This document shows positions 8,331-17,143 of a stretch of 64,000 bases of DNA, piece after piece. Numbering within the stretch: the stretch's first letter is position 1; each line of letters starts with the position of its first letter. The position numbers were made by a program, and so were the translations under genes. This DNA comes from Actinospineispora spinosispora DSM 44797 (GTDB taxonomy: Bacteria; Actinomycetota; Actinomycetes; Mycobacteriales; Pseudonocardiaceae): contig NZ_AUBB01000017.1 in the NCBI RefSeq assembly GCF_000429025.1, positions 124,001 through 188,000 on the forward strand, in the 5' to 3' direction. Under the pieces are notes generated by a model that saw nothing but the letters and a program-made list of their open reading frames with translations, had not been told where the DNA came from and ran no database searches.

Positions 8331-9710
8331 GACGCCGATCGGCGGGTATCCGGGCAGCAGCGAGTCGTTGAGCTCCTCCAGGGTCTTTCCCTTGGTCTCC
8401 GGAGCCATCATCACGCAGATCGCCGTCCCGACGACACCGCACGCGACGAACAGCCACATGGCGTGCGACAGTCCCCACGCCGAGACGAGGCCGGGGAACA
8501 ACACGATCCCGAGGATCCCGCCGATGCGGCTGACCCCGGTGGCGAGTCCGGTGCCGGTCGCACGGACCTCGGTCGGCAACAGCTCCGTCGGGTAGAGGAA
8601 GTCCAGGATCCCCGGCCCGCCGTTGGCGCACATGACCGCGACCGCGAGCAGAACCGCGACCACGACGAGACCCGCCGACCCGATGACCGCGAGGACGAGC
8701 AGGCTCAGGGTGAGCCCGGCGAACGCCGCGATGATCAACGGGCGGCGTCCGACCCGGTCCACCAGAAGGATGCCGATGCCGGACCCGACCAGGCCGATCA
8801 GGCCGACGGCGGCGGACCCGACGCTGGCCTGCCACGCGGTGGTGGTCAGGGTGGCCAGAATCGTCGGCGTGTAGATCGTGATGCCGTAGTAGGCCATCGT
8901 GTACACGGCCCAGAACCCGCAGCAGAACACCGTCCATCGCAGAACCGGCCTGCTGAACAGGATCCGCCAGGGGCGCACGTCGGGCCCGCCGCCCGCCTTC
9001 GACAGCACCGGCGCGGCCGCGACGGTTCCGGCGTGGTCGCCTTCCAGATACGTCAGTACTTCGGCGGCGTCGGCGCCACGGCCTCGGGACCGCAGCCACC
9101 TCGGCGACTCGGGGACGCTGCGGCGCAGCCAGATCACCACCAGCGCGAACACCGCGCCGAGCAGCAGCATCAGCCGCCAGCCCAGACCGCCGAGCGGGGT
9201 CAGCGCCGCTCCGACCAGATAGGCGGCCGCCGAACCGGCGAACCACGCCGCGCCCATCCGGCACATCATCGCGCCGCGCCGAGCGGCGGGCGCGTACTCG
9301 GCGAGCAGGGTCGAGGAGATGGGGTAGTCCGCCCCCAGCGCCAGCCCGAGCAGGAACCGGAAGACCATCAGCTGCCACACGTCCTGTGCGGCGGCGGTGA
9401 GCACGGCGAAGACGACGAAACCGAGCAGGTCGATCAGGTACATCGCCTTGCGGCCCAACTTGTCCGTGAGCCGTCCGACGACCAGTGCGCCGATCAGCAT
9501 CCCGATGACCGCGCTCGCCGCGAGCGGCGCCTCGACGCTCGCCGCCAGGTGCCACTCCTTCTTCAGCACCGGCAACGCCACGGCGATCACCGCCAGGTCG
9601 TACCCGTCGAGGAACGTGCCGGCGGCGGACAGGACGGTGACCTTGCGGTGGAACGCCGCCTGGGAGCTCGACTCGAGGAGCTCCCAGCTGTTGGGGGTGG
9701 TCGCGGACAT
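8313..9710 (-). CDS. MFS transporter
   Basis: 465-residue integral membrane protein with about 12 membrane segments. GTFLDGYDLAVIAVALP starts helix 1, GRLTDKLGRK is the A-like loop motif between helices 2 and 3, and LGLALGADYPISSTLLAEY resembles the helix-4 region of phosphate/organic-ion symporters. The sequence SVPESPRWLRSRG precedes the long central loop. The substrate is unknown. The gene starts 4 bp after the metallophosphoesterase stop, so it is the last gene of a LacI-controlled operon and may import a product released by that enzyme. Confidence 0.88.
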   Translation of the reverse strand: MSATTPNSWELLESSSQAAFHRKVTVLSAAGTFLDGYDLAVIAVALPVLKKEWHLAASVEAPLAASAVIGMLIGALVVGRLTDKLGRKAMYLIDLLGFVVFAVLTAAAQDVWQLMVFRFLLGLALGADYPISSTLLAEYAPAARRGAMMCRMGAAWFAGSAAAYLVGAALTPLGGLGWRLMLLLGAVFALVVIWLRRSVPESPRWLRSRGRGADAAEVLTYLEGDHAGTVAAAPVLSKAGGGPDVRPWRILFSRPVLRWTVFCCGFWAVYTMAYYGITIYTPTILATLTTTAWQASVGSAAVGLIGLVGSGIGILLVDRVGRRPLIIAAFAGLTLSLLVLAVIGSAGLVVVAVLLAVAVMCANGGPGILDFLYPTELLPTEVRATGTGLATGVSRIGGILGIVLFPGLVSAWGLSHAMWLFVACGVVGTAICVMMAPETKGKTLEELNDSLLPGYPPIGVSPDRG

Positions 9711-9713
9711 CGG

Positions 9714-11540
9714 TCATCCCTCCCTGAGTCGCTCGGCCAGCGACTTCGTCACCGGCACCAGCAGGTCGACGTTGCGGTCCAGCGGTGTGCCTTCGGCATG
9801 CGGGCCGCCGACACCGTCGTGCACGTTCGCCGCCAGCCGACGGCCGATCGAGGCCATCCGCAGGACCCGGTCGGGCTCGGCCTCCGGATCGATCGCGGCG
9901 AGATGGTCGACCTGTTCGCAGCGGATGCGCAGGACGTCGTCGTGGAGCGAGAAGTCGACGAACCGAGCCTGGTTGGGCCAGTCGATCATCGCCGACGTGG
10001 CGACCTCCCAGAAGCCGCCGGTGGCGGTGCGTACCGCCTGTACCCGGTTCCGGTGGATGTGGCCGGACAGCCACAGGACGACGTTGGGGAACCGGTGCAG
10101 CACGGCTTCCAGCTCGGGCGCCACCGTTCTCGGCAGGTCCTGGCCGGGTAGGGGATCGCCGTCCCGGTCGAGCTGGACGTAGGAGTTGGTCAGTGTGGAC
10201 AGCCCGTGGTGGGAGCAGAGCACGACCAGCTGGTCGGAGTGCTCGGTGTCGACCCAGCCGCCGTCCTCGGCCAGATACCGGGAGTGCGCGGTGACCAGCT
10301 CGTCCACCAGCCAGCGCAGCTGCTCGGCGCCGATGCTTCCGTCCGCGTAGCCACCGGGGTTGGTGGTGTCCAGCATCAGGACCTTCAGCGCGGGGTGTGG
10401 CTGGTAGCTCGCGTAGGCCCGCGTCTCCCCCGGCTCCGCCGCCGGCGCGAGCGCACCCGCCTCACGCAGCGCCGTCACGAACTCGCCACGTTCGAACGTC
10501 CGGCGGCGCACGTCGGCCGGGACGGGTCCGGTCGCGCCCACCGTGAAGCACATCGGATCACGCACATAGGCATCGATCGCGCGATCCGCCCCGGCCGCCT
10601 CGTGTACCCGCTCCCAGTCGTCGGGCCCAGCCGGCCCGGTGGGTTTGGCGGCACCGACCAGCAGGTTCTCGACCTCCCCCGTGGTACGCGCCCGACCCTG
10701 GACGAGTGCGTCGTGGTTGCCGTAACAGGCGATCCACGGCACTCCCATGCCGCTGGCCACGAAGGGCGCCGACCAGTCGGGCACCGCGCCAGGGTGCCGA
10801 GGTGTGTCCGGCGGGAGTGCCCACGCCGGGTGCTCACCACCGGCCGCGGCGTGCGCCGAGACGACTCCGGCTCCGCCGTGGTCACCCAGTGGATGGACGG
10901 TTCGGTCACCGGCCATCACGGCGAGGAAGTCAGCGAGCTCGTTGTGCTGCTGGCTGTCGGTGTTGTCGCCGGTGGTGATCACCAGATCGACCTCGCGGCC
11001 GGTGTGAGCGAGGTCGCGAATCGTGCGGGCCATTGCCTCGACCTGCGCCAACGCGGTGAACTCCTGCGGGCGGTAGCTGGGCAGCATGAGTGCCCAGCGG
11101 GGATCGCCACGAAGGTGTTCCAGGTACTCGACCCGCGCCGGTGAGCTCAGGTCGGCGATCTGGAAGTCGGTGACGTGCAGGATTCGGAACAGCACGGGCC
11201 GCTCGTCCCCGGCGTCCGAGTCGGGCCCGGCCACCAGGTCGGCTCGGGACCGGTGATGTTCACCCGGCCCTTCCTCCAGCAGCGCGAACCGCCCGTGCGT
11301 GCCGCCCCTGCGAATGGTGCGCGAGGTGGTGGGCCCAGGCCGCACCGGCGGGTCATCGGGGTCGGGTCGTGCTGGATCGAGTCGTGACACCTGGGCACCG
11401 CCTCGAACTACAACGTTTGAGTAGTGACGCGGGGGACGGTACAACGCCGCACCCGCCGAGAGGAAGGCTCCGCGAATGAACGCCCGGCGACTACTCCGTG
11501 ACAGGAGGCACCGCGGTCGAGCCTCGCACCACGAACTCAC
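9714..11540 (-). CDS. Tat-type exported metallophosphoesterase (TIGR03767-like)
   Basis: 608 residues as drawn. The five calcineurin-type metal motifs appear in order: HVTDFQIADL, GDNTDSQQHNEL, CYGNHDAL, LCSHHGLS and SGHIHRN. Near the N terminus SRRAFIRGAFLSAGAAL is a twin-arginine signal, pointing to export of a folded metalloenzyme. The layout and length resemble the actinobacterial TIGR03767 group, whose substrate is not established. The exact start is uncertain: the GTG used overlaps the end of the LacI gene by 50 bp, and the true start may be a few codons later. Operon: LacI, this gene, MFS transporter. Confidence 0.87.
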   Translation of the reverse strand: MSSWCEARPRCLLSRSSRRAFIRGAFLSAGAALYRPPRHYSNVVVRGGAQVSRLDPARPDPDDPPVRPGPTTSRTIRRGGTHGRFALLEEGPGEHHRSRADLVAGPDSDAGDERPVLFRILHVTDFQIADLSSPARVEYLEHLRGDPRWALMLPSYRPQEFTALAQVEAMARTIRDLAHTGREVDLVITTGDNTDSQQHNELADFLAVMAGDRTVHPLGDHGGAGVVSAHAAAGGEHPAWALPPDTPRHPGAVPDWSAPFVASGMGVPWIACYGNHDALVQGRARTTGEVENLLVGAAKPTGPAGPDDWERVHEAAGADRAIDAYVRDPMCFTVGATGPVPADVRRRTFERGEFVTALREAGALAPAAEPGETRAYASYQPHPALKVLMLDTTNPGGYADGSIGAEQLRWLVDELVTAHSRYLAEDGGWVDTEHSDQLVVLCSHHGLSTLTNSYVQLDRDGDPLPGQDLPRTVAPELEAVLHRFPNVVLWLSGHIHRNRVQAVRTATGGFWEVATSAMIDWPNQARFVDFSLHDDVLRIRCEQVDHLAAIDPEAEPDRVLRMASIGRRLAANVHDGVGGPHAEGTPLDRNVDLLVPVTKSLAERLREG

Positions 11541-12522
11541 CGGGCACGACGATGCGGAGCCGGCTGTGGGAGGGTGCCTCGATCCGGTCGATCAGCGCAC
11601 TCGCGGCCGCCGTCCCGATGGCGACCCGGTCGACCCTGAACGTGGTGAGTGGCGGGTCGAGCAGGGCCGAAGTCGGCAGGTCGTCGTGGCCGATCACCGA
11701 CAGGTCGCGCGGTACGCGTAGACCGACCGAACGCGCCGCCTGGTAGGCGGCATGCGCGATGAAGTCACCGTTGGTGAGCACCGCCGTCACCCGCTGGTCC
11801 GCCGGCCGAGCCAGCTCCGCGGTCAGCGCGTCCACCGCAGCGACGTCCGACAACGCCGTGGTGATCACCGTCGGTGACAGACCGTGATCGGTCATCAGCT
11901 CGGTGAACGCCGTGACCCGTTCCGGGTCCGGCGAGGTACGCGGCGGCGCGGTGACCAGCCCGATGCGGCGGTGGCCGAGGGCGAGGAGATGGTGCGTCCC
12001 GGTACGGACCGCCGCGGCCGCGTCGACGCGCACGGCGGACAGCTCCCCCGCCACCTGGCGACTGCAGTTGATCACCACGGCGGGTTTCCCGGTCTGGCGG
12101 GCCCACGCGCCGGCGGCACGACCGGAGCCGATCGGAGCCATCGCGAGGCCGTCGATGGCCCTGCTGGTCAACGCCTCCAGGAGCTCCTTCTCGTGCGGAA
12201 CCTCGTAGCGCGACGACGTGATCATGGCCTGGTAGCCGCGCCGCGCGCACTCGAAGTCGAAGCCTTCGACGACGTCGAGGAAGAATGGGTTGCGCAGGTT
12301 CCTGATCAGCAGCCCGACGACTCCCGACCGTCCGGTCCGCAGCGTGACCGCGGCGCGGTCGGGCACGTAACCCAGTCGTTTCGCGGTCTCCAGAACCGTT
12401 CGGCGCAGCTCCTCCCCCACACCCGGACGCTCACGCAGCGCCAGGCTGACCGCGGACACCGAGATGCCGAGCGACGCCGCGATGTCACGCATGGTCACCG
12501 AGGTGCCGCCGGGCCGTGCCAT
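11491..12522 (-). CDS. LacI family transcriptional regulator
   Basis: 343 residues. The N-terminal helix-turn-helix (about residues 8-34, VTMRDIAASLGISVSAVSLA) and hinge are followed by a periplasmic-binding-protein-like effector domain starting at VVGLLIRNLRNPFF. Family members usually sense sugars or nucleosides. The gene overlaps the metallophosphoesterase gene and lies first in the leftward operon, so it probably regulates its own operon. The effector is unknown. Confidence 0.93.
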   Translation of the reverse strand: MARPGGTSVTMRDIAASLGISVSAVSLALRERPGVGEELRRTVLETAKRLGYVPDRAAVTLRTGRSGVVGLLIRNLRNPFFLDVVEGFDFECARRGYQAMITSSRYEVPHEKELLEALTSRAIDGLAMAPIGSGRAAGAWARQTGKPAVVINCSRQVAGELSAVRVDAAAAVRTGTHHLLALGHRRIGLVTAPPRTSPDPERVTAFTELMTDHGLSPTVITTALSDVAAVDALTAELARPADQRVTAVLTNGDFIAHAAYQAARSVGLRVPRDLSVIGHDDLPTSALLDPPLTTFRVDRVAIGTAAASALIDRIEAPSHSRLRIVVPGEFVVRGSTAVPPVTE

Positions 12523-12600
12523 GCCGCGAATCGTATCCCAGCCGCTCCGCGCGCCTTTCGGTCTTGCCGCAGGTCAAGGGAGTGTCCCCCGGCGAACCGG

Positions 12601-13410
12601 TCAGGTCAGGTGATCGAAGTCCCCTCGCACCCATGCCATGTAGCGGTCGGCCGAGCGCCGGACGATCGCCCGTGCCCCGCTGTCGATCGTGCGGCCGAAG
12701 TTGTCGTAGAGCCGGTCGAACTCGAATACCTCCACGGCGGTGGTGACCCGTTCGACGACGGCCGCGGACAGTGGGATTCGGTTCGGGTAGCTGCGCATGA
12801 AGGTCACCGACACGCGATCCGGGTTGGCCTGGATCGTGTCCGCTCCGAACAGGACACCCCTCCCGCCGGCGCCGTGTCGCCAGTGCGTCACGGCGCTGCC
12901 CGGGAAATGCCCTCCGACCTGGGCCAACGTGACACCGGGCAGCAGGTCGAGCGTGCCTGACCACGGCCGGACGACCGGGTCCGGCCGTGCGACCCACGCG
13001 AGGTCGACCTCGGGCACGAGCACCGGAACGTCACCGAGCGCGTGGCTCCATTCCACCTGCAGCCCGTACATGTGGGGGTGGCTGGCCGCGATCGCCACTA
13101 CGTCGCCGATCTCCCGGACCCCGGCCACCGCGGACGCGTCGACGTACCCCGGAACGTCCCAGAGCAGGCAACCGTCGGCCGTCCGTACCAGATGGGCCTG
13201 CTGTCCGATGCCCACCGTGGGCTCGACCGTGACCCCGAACAGGTCCGGTTCCAGCTCGCGAAGCTGTACCCGGTGGCCTTCCGAGGACAGCTCGTCCAGG
13301 GTCGTCCAGCGCTGGCCGCCGACCGGCACCCATTGACGCTCGTCGGCGCAGATGGCGCACGTCTGTGCGTCGTCGGTGTGTTCCACCGCGCAGGTGTGAC
13401 AGATTCGCAC
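12601..13410 (-). CDS. MBL-fold hydrolase-like protein with N-terminal zinc ribbon
   Basis: 269 residues. Residues 4-7 and 18-21 form two CxxC knuckles (CHTC and CAIC), a small zinc ribbon. The rest resembles a metallo-beta-lactamase fold: GQQAHLVRTADGCLLWDVPG, ASHPHMYG in place of the HxHxDH motif, VGGHFPGSAVTHW and FGADTIQ. The first motif is degenerate (SHPHMYG), so metal binding and hydrolase activity may differ from the classic enzymes. It is divergent from the amidohydrolase pair across 147 bp. Substrate unknown. Confidence 0.78.
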   Translation of the reverse strand: MRICHTCAVEHTDDAQTCAICADERQWVPVGGQRWTTLDELSSEGHRVQLRELEPDLFGVTVEPTVGIGQQAHLVRTADGCLLWDVPGYVDASAVAGVREIGDVVAIAASHPHMYGLQVEWSHALGDVPVLVPEVDLAWVARPDPVVRPWSGTLDLLPGVTLAQVGGHFPGSAVTHWRHGAGGRGVLFGADTIQANPDRVSVTFMRSYPNRIPLSAAVVERVTTAVEVFEFDRLYDNFGRTIDSGARAIVRRSADRYMAWVRGDFDHLT

Positions 13411-13557
13411 GGGCCTTCTCCCTCCGACCGAATGCCATTAATCGTAGGCAAACACTCGTTGGCTGAATAGTCAGTGACGCTACTTGACCGACCGGATGGC
13501 CGGTCATCACGATGTGGCCGGAGATCCTCAGCCCCGGCCGGACGGAGCCCGTCGTTC

Positions 13558-14286
13558 ATGATCGTGGACTTCCATACGCACGTCGACGACATTCCGGCGC
13601 TGGGCTGGCACCTGCCGGCCGACGCCGTCCTCGCCCAGCTCGACGAGGCGGGTATCGACCAGGCCGTCGTGATGACGATCGTCGACACTCCGGCGTTGCG
13701 CCGGGACGCGCTGGAGATCCTGGCCTCGACCTGCGCGTCCTCCGGTGGCCGGCTCCATCCGTTCGCACGGGTGCACCCGTGGTACGACGAGGCGCCCGGC
13801 ATGCTGGAGCACGCACTGGACGACCTCGGTTTCCGAGGGGTCAAGCTGCACGGGGTCTCGACGCTCGCGCACCCGGGTGAGGAGCCGGTTCTGCGCCTGC
13901 TCCGGATCGCGGCGGACCGGGGAGTGCCGGTGATGTTCCACTCGGGGGACGACCCGTTCACCACTCCCCTGGAGCTCGCCGACGCCGCCAGGGCGGTACC
14001 CGACGTCGCGGTGGTGCTCGCCCACATCGGCGGCTTCGGCCACACCGAGGACGCGATCGCCGTGGCCGAGGCACTACCCAACGTCTATCTCGACACCTCG
14101 GCGATGCCCTACCCCGCCGCGATCGCCGACGCGGTCGACAGGGCCGGCCCGGACCGGGTTCTGTTCGGCTCCGACGCGCCCGGTTGCCCGGCCCCGCTCG
14201 AGCTGGCGAAGGTGCGCCTCGCCGGCCTGGCCGAGGACGACCTGGACAAGGTGCTCGGCGGCAACGCGCTGCGGCTGTTGCGATGA
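13558..14286 (+). CDS. Amidohydrolase family protein (TIM-barrel metal-dependent hydrolase)
   Basis: 242 residues from an ATG about 13 bases after GGAG. The first-strand metal motif DFHTHVD (His6, His8), VKLHGVS, MFHSGDD, VLAHIGGFG and the last-strand FGSDAPG are those of the amidohydrolase-2/TatD superfamily. The size is that of small, single-domain members acting as decarboxylases, lactonases or amidases. The TGA overlaps the ATG of the next gene (ATGA), and that gene encodes a diverged relative, so the two proteins may work together. Confidence 0.86.
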   Translation: MIVDFHTHVDDIPALGWHLPADAVLAQLDEAGIDQAVVMTIVDTPALRRDALEILASTCASSGGRLHPFARVHPWYDEAPGMLEHALDDLGFRGVKLHGVSTLAHPGEEPVLRLLRIAADRGVPVMFHSGDDPFTTPLELADAARAVPDVAVVLAHIGGFGHTEDAIAVAEALPNVYLDTSAMPYPAAIADAVDRAGPDRVLFGSDAPGCPAPLELAKVRLAGLAEDDLDKVLGGNALRLLR

Positions 14287-15032
14287 GCCGCATCGTCGAC
14301 GCCTGCGTGTTCCTCGGCCGCTCGCGCTACGGGGGCGAGCTGTCGCCCGCCCACGCCCTCTCCGTCGCGGAGACCCTGGGGGTGGACACGGTCGTCGGAG
14401 TCACCGCGGTGCCACCCGACCGCGACCTGCGCTCGGCCACCCGAGGGCTGCTGCAGCTGGCCGCGGTGAACACCGGCCCGGTGCGCCTCGCGGTGCTCGC
14501 CCGGATCGATCCCTGGGAACCCGATGCGGTCGCGTCGGCGACCGAGGCTCTGGAGCAGGGTGCGGTGGGCCTGTTCCTGAACCCGTGGGAGGAGACCTTC
14601 CGCGTCAACGACCACCCGCTGCTGGACCCGCTCATGCGGCTGCTCGCGGCCCTCGGCAGGCCCGTCGTCGTCGAGGCCGGCCATCCCTGGGTCTCCGAAC
14701 CGGCCCAGCTCGCCGACCTCGCGGTCCGCCATCCGGATGTGTCGGTCGTCGGGACCAGGGGCGGACATATGAACATGAGCGGTCTGTCCGGCCAGACCGC
14801 ACTTCGCGCCCTGCGCGCAGCGCCGAACCTCCACGTCCTGACCTCGGGCGTGTACCGGCAGGACTGGCTGGCCGACGTCGTTGCCCAGCTGGGCCCCGAC
14901 CGGCTCTGCTACGGATCACTCGCTCCGCTGCTGGAGCCCCGCCTGGAGATACTGCGCCCGAAGGCGCTGCCCGACGCCGAGGCGCGCGCCGCGGTCCTCG
15001 GCGGCACGGCGAGCAGACTCTTCGCCCTGTGA
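14283..15032 (+). CDS. Amidohydrolase-like protein lacking the HxH metal motif
   Basis: 249 residues, translationally coupled to the preceding gene by an ATGA overlap. It follows the same barrel layout (VDACVFLG at strand 1, LFLNPWEE, VVEAGHPWVSEPAQLADLA, VVGTRGG, and LCYGSLAP near the end). However, the strand-1 HxH is replaced by CVFLG, and the final Asp motif GSDA is replaced by GSLA. It therefore probably lacks the binuclear metal centre. A non-catalytic or regulatory partner of the upstream enzyme is the simplest explanation (inference). A conserved hairpin follows 16 bp after its stop. Confidence 0.75.
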   Translation: MSRIVDACVFLGRSRYGGELSPAHALSVAETLGVDTVVGVTAVPPDRDLRSATRGLLQLAAVNTGPVRLAVLARIDPWEPDAVASATEALEQGAVGLFLNPWEETFRVNDHPLLDPLMRLLAALGRPVVVEAGHPWVSEPAQLADLAVRHPDVSVVGTRGGHMNMSGLSGQTALRALRAAPNLHVLTSGVYRQDWLADVVAQLGPDRLCYGSLAPLLEPRLEILRPKALPDAEARAAVLGGTASRLFAL

Positions 15033-15047
15033 CCGCGTGCCTTCGAA

Positions 15048-15107
15048 GATCACCACGGCCTCACGGCTGTGCCCCTGCCGAGAAACAGCCGTCAGGCGGT
15101 GGTGATC
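15048..15107. repeat. Conserved hairpin repeat, copy 1 (bidirectional terminator)
   Basis: Two 23-base arms (15048-15070 and 15085-15107) pair at 21 of 23 positions around a 14-base loop. The left arm begins GATCACCACGGCCTCACGGC. The element fills the gap between two convergent genes, and its right arm overlaps the stop codon of the phosphotransferase gene. The arm sequence recurs at 29.6 kb and in part at 39.3 kb, which is more similarity than unrelated terminators should show. Confidence 0.8.
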
Positions 15108-16113
15108 ATGAAAATGTTGCCGTGCAGGCCGACAGCAGGCCCTCGACCAGGGCAGGGTCGGCGTAGTAGGGATCGCCGTCGCCCTTCTCGGTCTTGCGCC
15201 GGTTGTACTCGAACAGGATCGCCAGCTTCAACAGCTGGAAGGACTCGTGCCAGCGCAGGTGGGCCGGTTCGCGGCCGGTCGCCTCGGCGTAGCGGGCGGC
15301 GAGGTCGTCGCGCGTCGGGAAGCCGGCCGCGGCGGTGACCGAGGACATCGCGGTGAGCGCGTGCGGTTCCTCCCCCGCAACCGCGTAGGTCGCCAGCGTG
15401 TACCCGAGGTCGGCGAGCGGGTCGCCGATTCCGGCGAGCTCCCAGTCGAGCACCCCGACGACGCGCGCCGGGGTGGCCGTGCCCAGCATGACGTTCCCGA
15501 TCCGGTAGTCGCCGTGCAGCAGAGTCGGCTCCCCCGACACCGGCATCGAGGCACGGAGCTTGTCGCGCAGCTCACCGAACGGCGCCGGGAGGACGCCGCG
15601 GCCGTCGGTGATCAGGCGGGGAAGCCGCTCCAGCTGTCGTTCGAGATACCCGTCGGGACGCCCCAGGTCGGCCAGGCCTCGGCCACGCCAGTCGACGGTG
15701 TGCAGCGCCGCGAGCACGTCGATGAAGGCGTCGGCGGCCTCGCGGCGCGCGCCGAGGGTGTCCAGCCCGGCGGGCATCGTCTCGGTGACGACGACACCGT
15801 CGAGGCGTTCCATGACGTAACACGGCACGTCCATCACCTCGCCCTGCTCCGCGACGGCGAGCACTCGGGGAACCGGCACCGGCGTGTCGGCGAGCGCACG
15901 CAGGATGCGCGCCTCCCTGAGCATGTCGTTCGCGCCCTTCGGGATGGGCGGCGGTGGTGGCCGGCGCAACACGACCGTCCGGTCGCCGTCGGCGACCGCG
16001 TAGGTCAGGTTCGAGTGGCCGTCGCCGATGCGGGTCAGCTCAGGCGACCCGGTGCACACACCCTCGGCCCGCAGCCACCGGCCTACCGCCTCGACGTCGA
16101 ACGGGAACGTCAC
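15106..16113 (-). CDS. Phosphotransferase family protein (APH/choline kinase fold)
   Basis: 335-residue kinase-like protein. It has the glycine-rich turn IGDGHSNLTYAV, an ExxxL helix, the catalytic loop LHGDYRIGNVML (Asp202, Asn207) and the metal motif DWELAGIGDPLADLG. This is the aminoglycoside-phosphotransferase-like family related to the N-terminal domain of ACAD10 and mycobacterial FadE36, thought to phosphorylate hydroxyacyl compounds rather than drugs. It overlaps the preceding gene by 4 bp (ATGA), so both are made from one transcript. The natural substrate is unknown. Confidence 0.87.
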   Translation of the reverse strand: MTFPFDVEAVGRWLRAEGVCTGSPELTRIGDGHSNLTYAVADGDRTVVLRRPPPPPIPKGANDMLREARILRALADTPVPVPRVLAVAEQGEVMDVPCYVMERLDGVVVTETMPAGLDTLGARREAADAFIDVLAALHTVDWRGRGLADLGRPDGYLERQLERLPRLITDGRGVLPAPFGELRDKLRASMPVSGEPTLLHGDYRIGNVMLGTATPARVVGVLDWELAGIGDPLADLGYTLATYAVAGEEPHALTAMSSVTAAAGFPTRDDLAARYAEATGREPAHLRWHESFQLLKLAILFEYNRRKTEKGDGDPYYADPALVEGLLSACTATFS

Positions 16114-17039
16114 GTCCGCGCCTCAACGAGGTTCTGGACGTAGGACGCGGGCCACTGTGTCTCGAACTGGCCCCAGCTGGCCTCGCCATCGATGGCCGCC
16201 CGGCACGCGGCCTCGTTCAGGACGGTGTTCGCCCCGACGGGAAGCGCGACGCTACCGAAGCGGTCCAGCACCAGTTCCGTCTCACCGCCCTCCTCGTCGA
16301 CCAGCGTCGCGTGCAGGCGCCGGCTGGTCATGTCGTCGTCGTAGACGGCACGGCAGCGAGCGTCGACCAGCCCGACGGGTTCGCCGTCGCGCAGCACGTA
16401 GCCGTTGGTTCCCAGCTCTCCCTTGACCACCCACTGGAAGAGGTTCAGTCCCTGACCCGACGGGGTCTGCGCCACGATCCACTTCCAGTGCTGGGGCATC
16501 CGCCAGTTGCGCCGGCCCCACGAGTGGTCCCGGTGCGCGGGTTGGTCGAACCGAATCGTCCGATCGCCCACCCGCACCTCGCCGCTGGCGCGCCCGGTCT
16601 GCTCGAACCGGTTGAGCGCCATCCACCGGGGGCAGCCGAGAGGGTTGCGGTCGAAGTCGAACGCCTCGTGCAAGCCCTGGAAGTCGTAGGTGAGCTCGAT
16701 CGGGGTGCTGCTGAACGTCACCTGCGCGGTACTCAGGGGCTCCAGGTGGCGCATGCGCAGGCCTGCGACGTTCCAGTCGTCGAAGTCCGCCTCGCCCATG
16801 TCGATGCCGTGCTCGATCTCGAACGCGTACGGCTTCTCCTCAGGGCCCCACGCGGTCACCAAGCGTCCGGCGACGCCCCTGTGGTCCACCCAGGTGTAGA
16901 CGAACACGCCGAGCTCGTGCTCGGGCAGCATCAGGTTGAAGTACAGGCTGTCACGGCCCTTGGTCCCGTCGGCGGGACGGTGTCGACGGTCGTCGCTCGG
17001 CGTGAGGTTCGACCGTGACCGTCCGGATCGCTCAGCCAT
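16110..17039 (-). CDS. Conserved hypothetical protein (DUF7064/DUF7065-like beta protein)
   Basis: 309 residues from an ATG preceded by GGGGAAGGTGTGG. The protein is rich in beta strands and tryptophan, with FNLMLPEHELGVFVYTWVD near the N terminus and RFDQPAHRDHSWGRRNWRMP in the middle. The HRDHSWGxR segment is the most conserved-looking part and recalls lipocalin-like or AttH-like hydroxyacyl-binding proteins. I associate this type with DUF7064/DUF7065 proteins found beside phosphotransferases. The function is not established. The ATGA overlap with the kinase gene suggests both act on one lipid or acyl substrate (inference). Confidence 0.7.
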   Translation of the reverse strand: MAERSGRSRSNLTPSDDRRHRPADGTKGRDSLYFNLMLPEHELGVFVYTWVDHRGVAGRLVTAWGPEEKPYAFEIEHGIDMGEADFDDWNVAGLRMRHLEPLSTAQVTFSSTPIELTYDFQGLHEAFDFDRNPLGCPRWMALNRFEQTGRASGEVRVGDRTIRFDQPAHRDHSWGRRNWRMPQHWKWIVAQTPSGQGLNLFQWVVKGELGTNGYVLRDGEPVGLVDARCRAVYDDDMTSRRLHATLVDEEGGETELVLDRFGSVALPVGANTVLNEAACRAAIDGEASWGQFETQWPASYVQNLVEART

Positions 17040-17061
17040 CCACACCTTCCCCGGGTTCGCG

Positions 17062-17089
17062 CGCCCGGGGCGGAGTTCCGCCCCGGGCG
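17062..17089. terminator. Perfect GC-rich hairpin after the ankyrin gene
   Basis: Thirteen-base arms, CGCCCGGGGCGGA and its exact complement, are separated by only GT. The stem lies 55 bp beyond the stop of the ankyrin-repeat gene and just before the start of the next leftward gene. It fits an actinomycete-type terminator without a U tract separating two transcription units. Confidence 0.75.
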
Positions 17090-17143
17090 GTGTCCGGAAC
17101 GTATCACCGGTCCACGCGCGACACAGGCCTCGGCGGAGCGTGC

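Noticed and set aside
8463-10151. A 562-codon open frame on the plus strand
   Set aside because: It is the antisense of the MFS and metallophosphoesterase genes; its product is low-complexity (Arg, Gln, Asp, Gly) without motifs.
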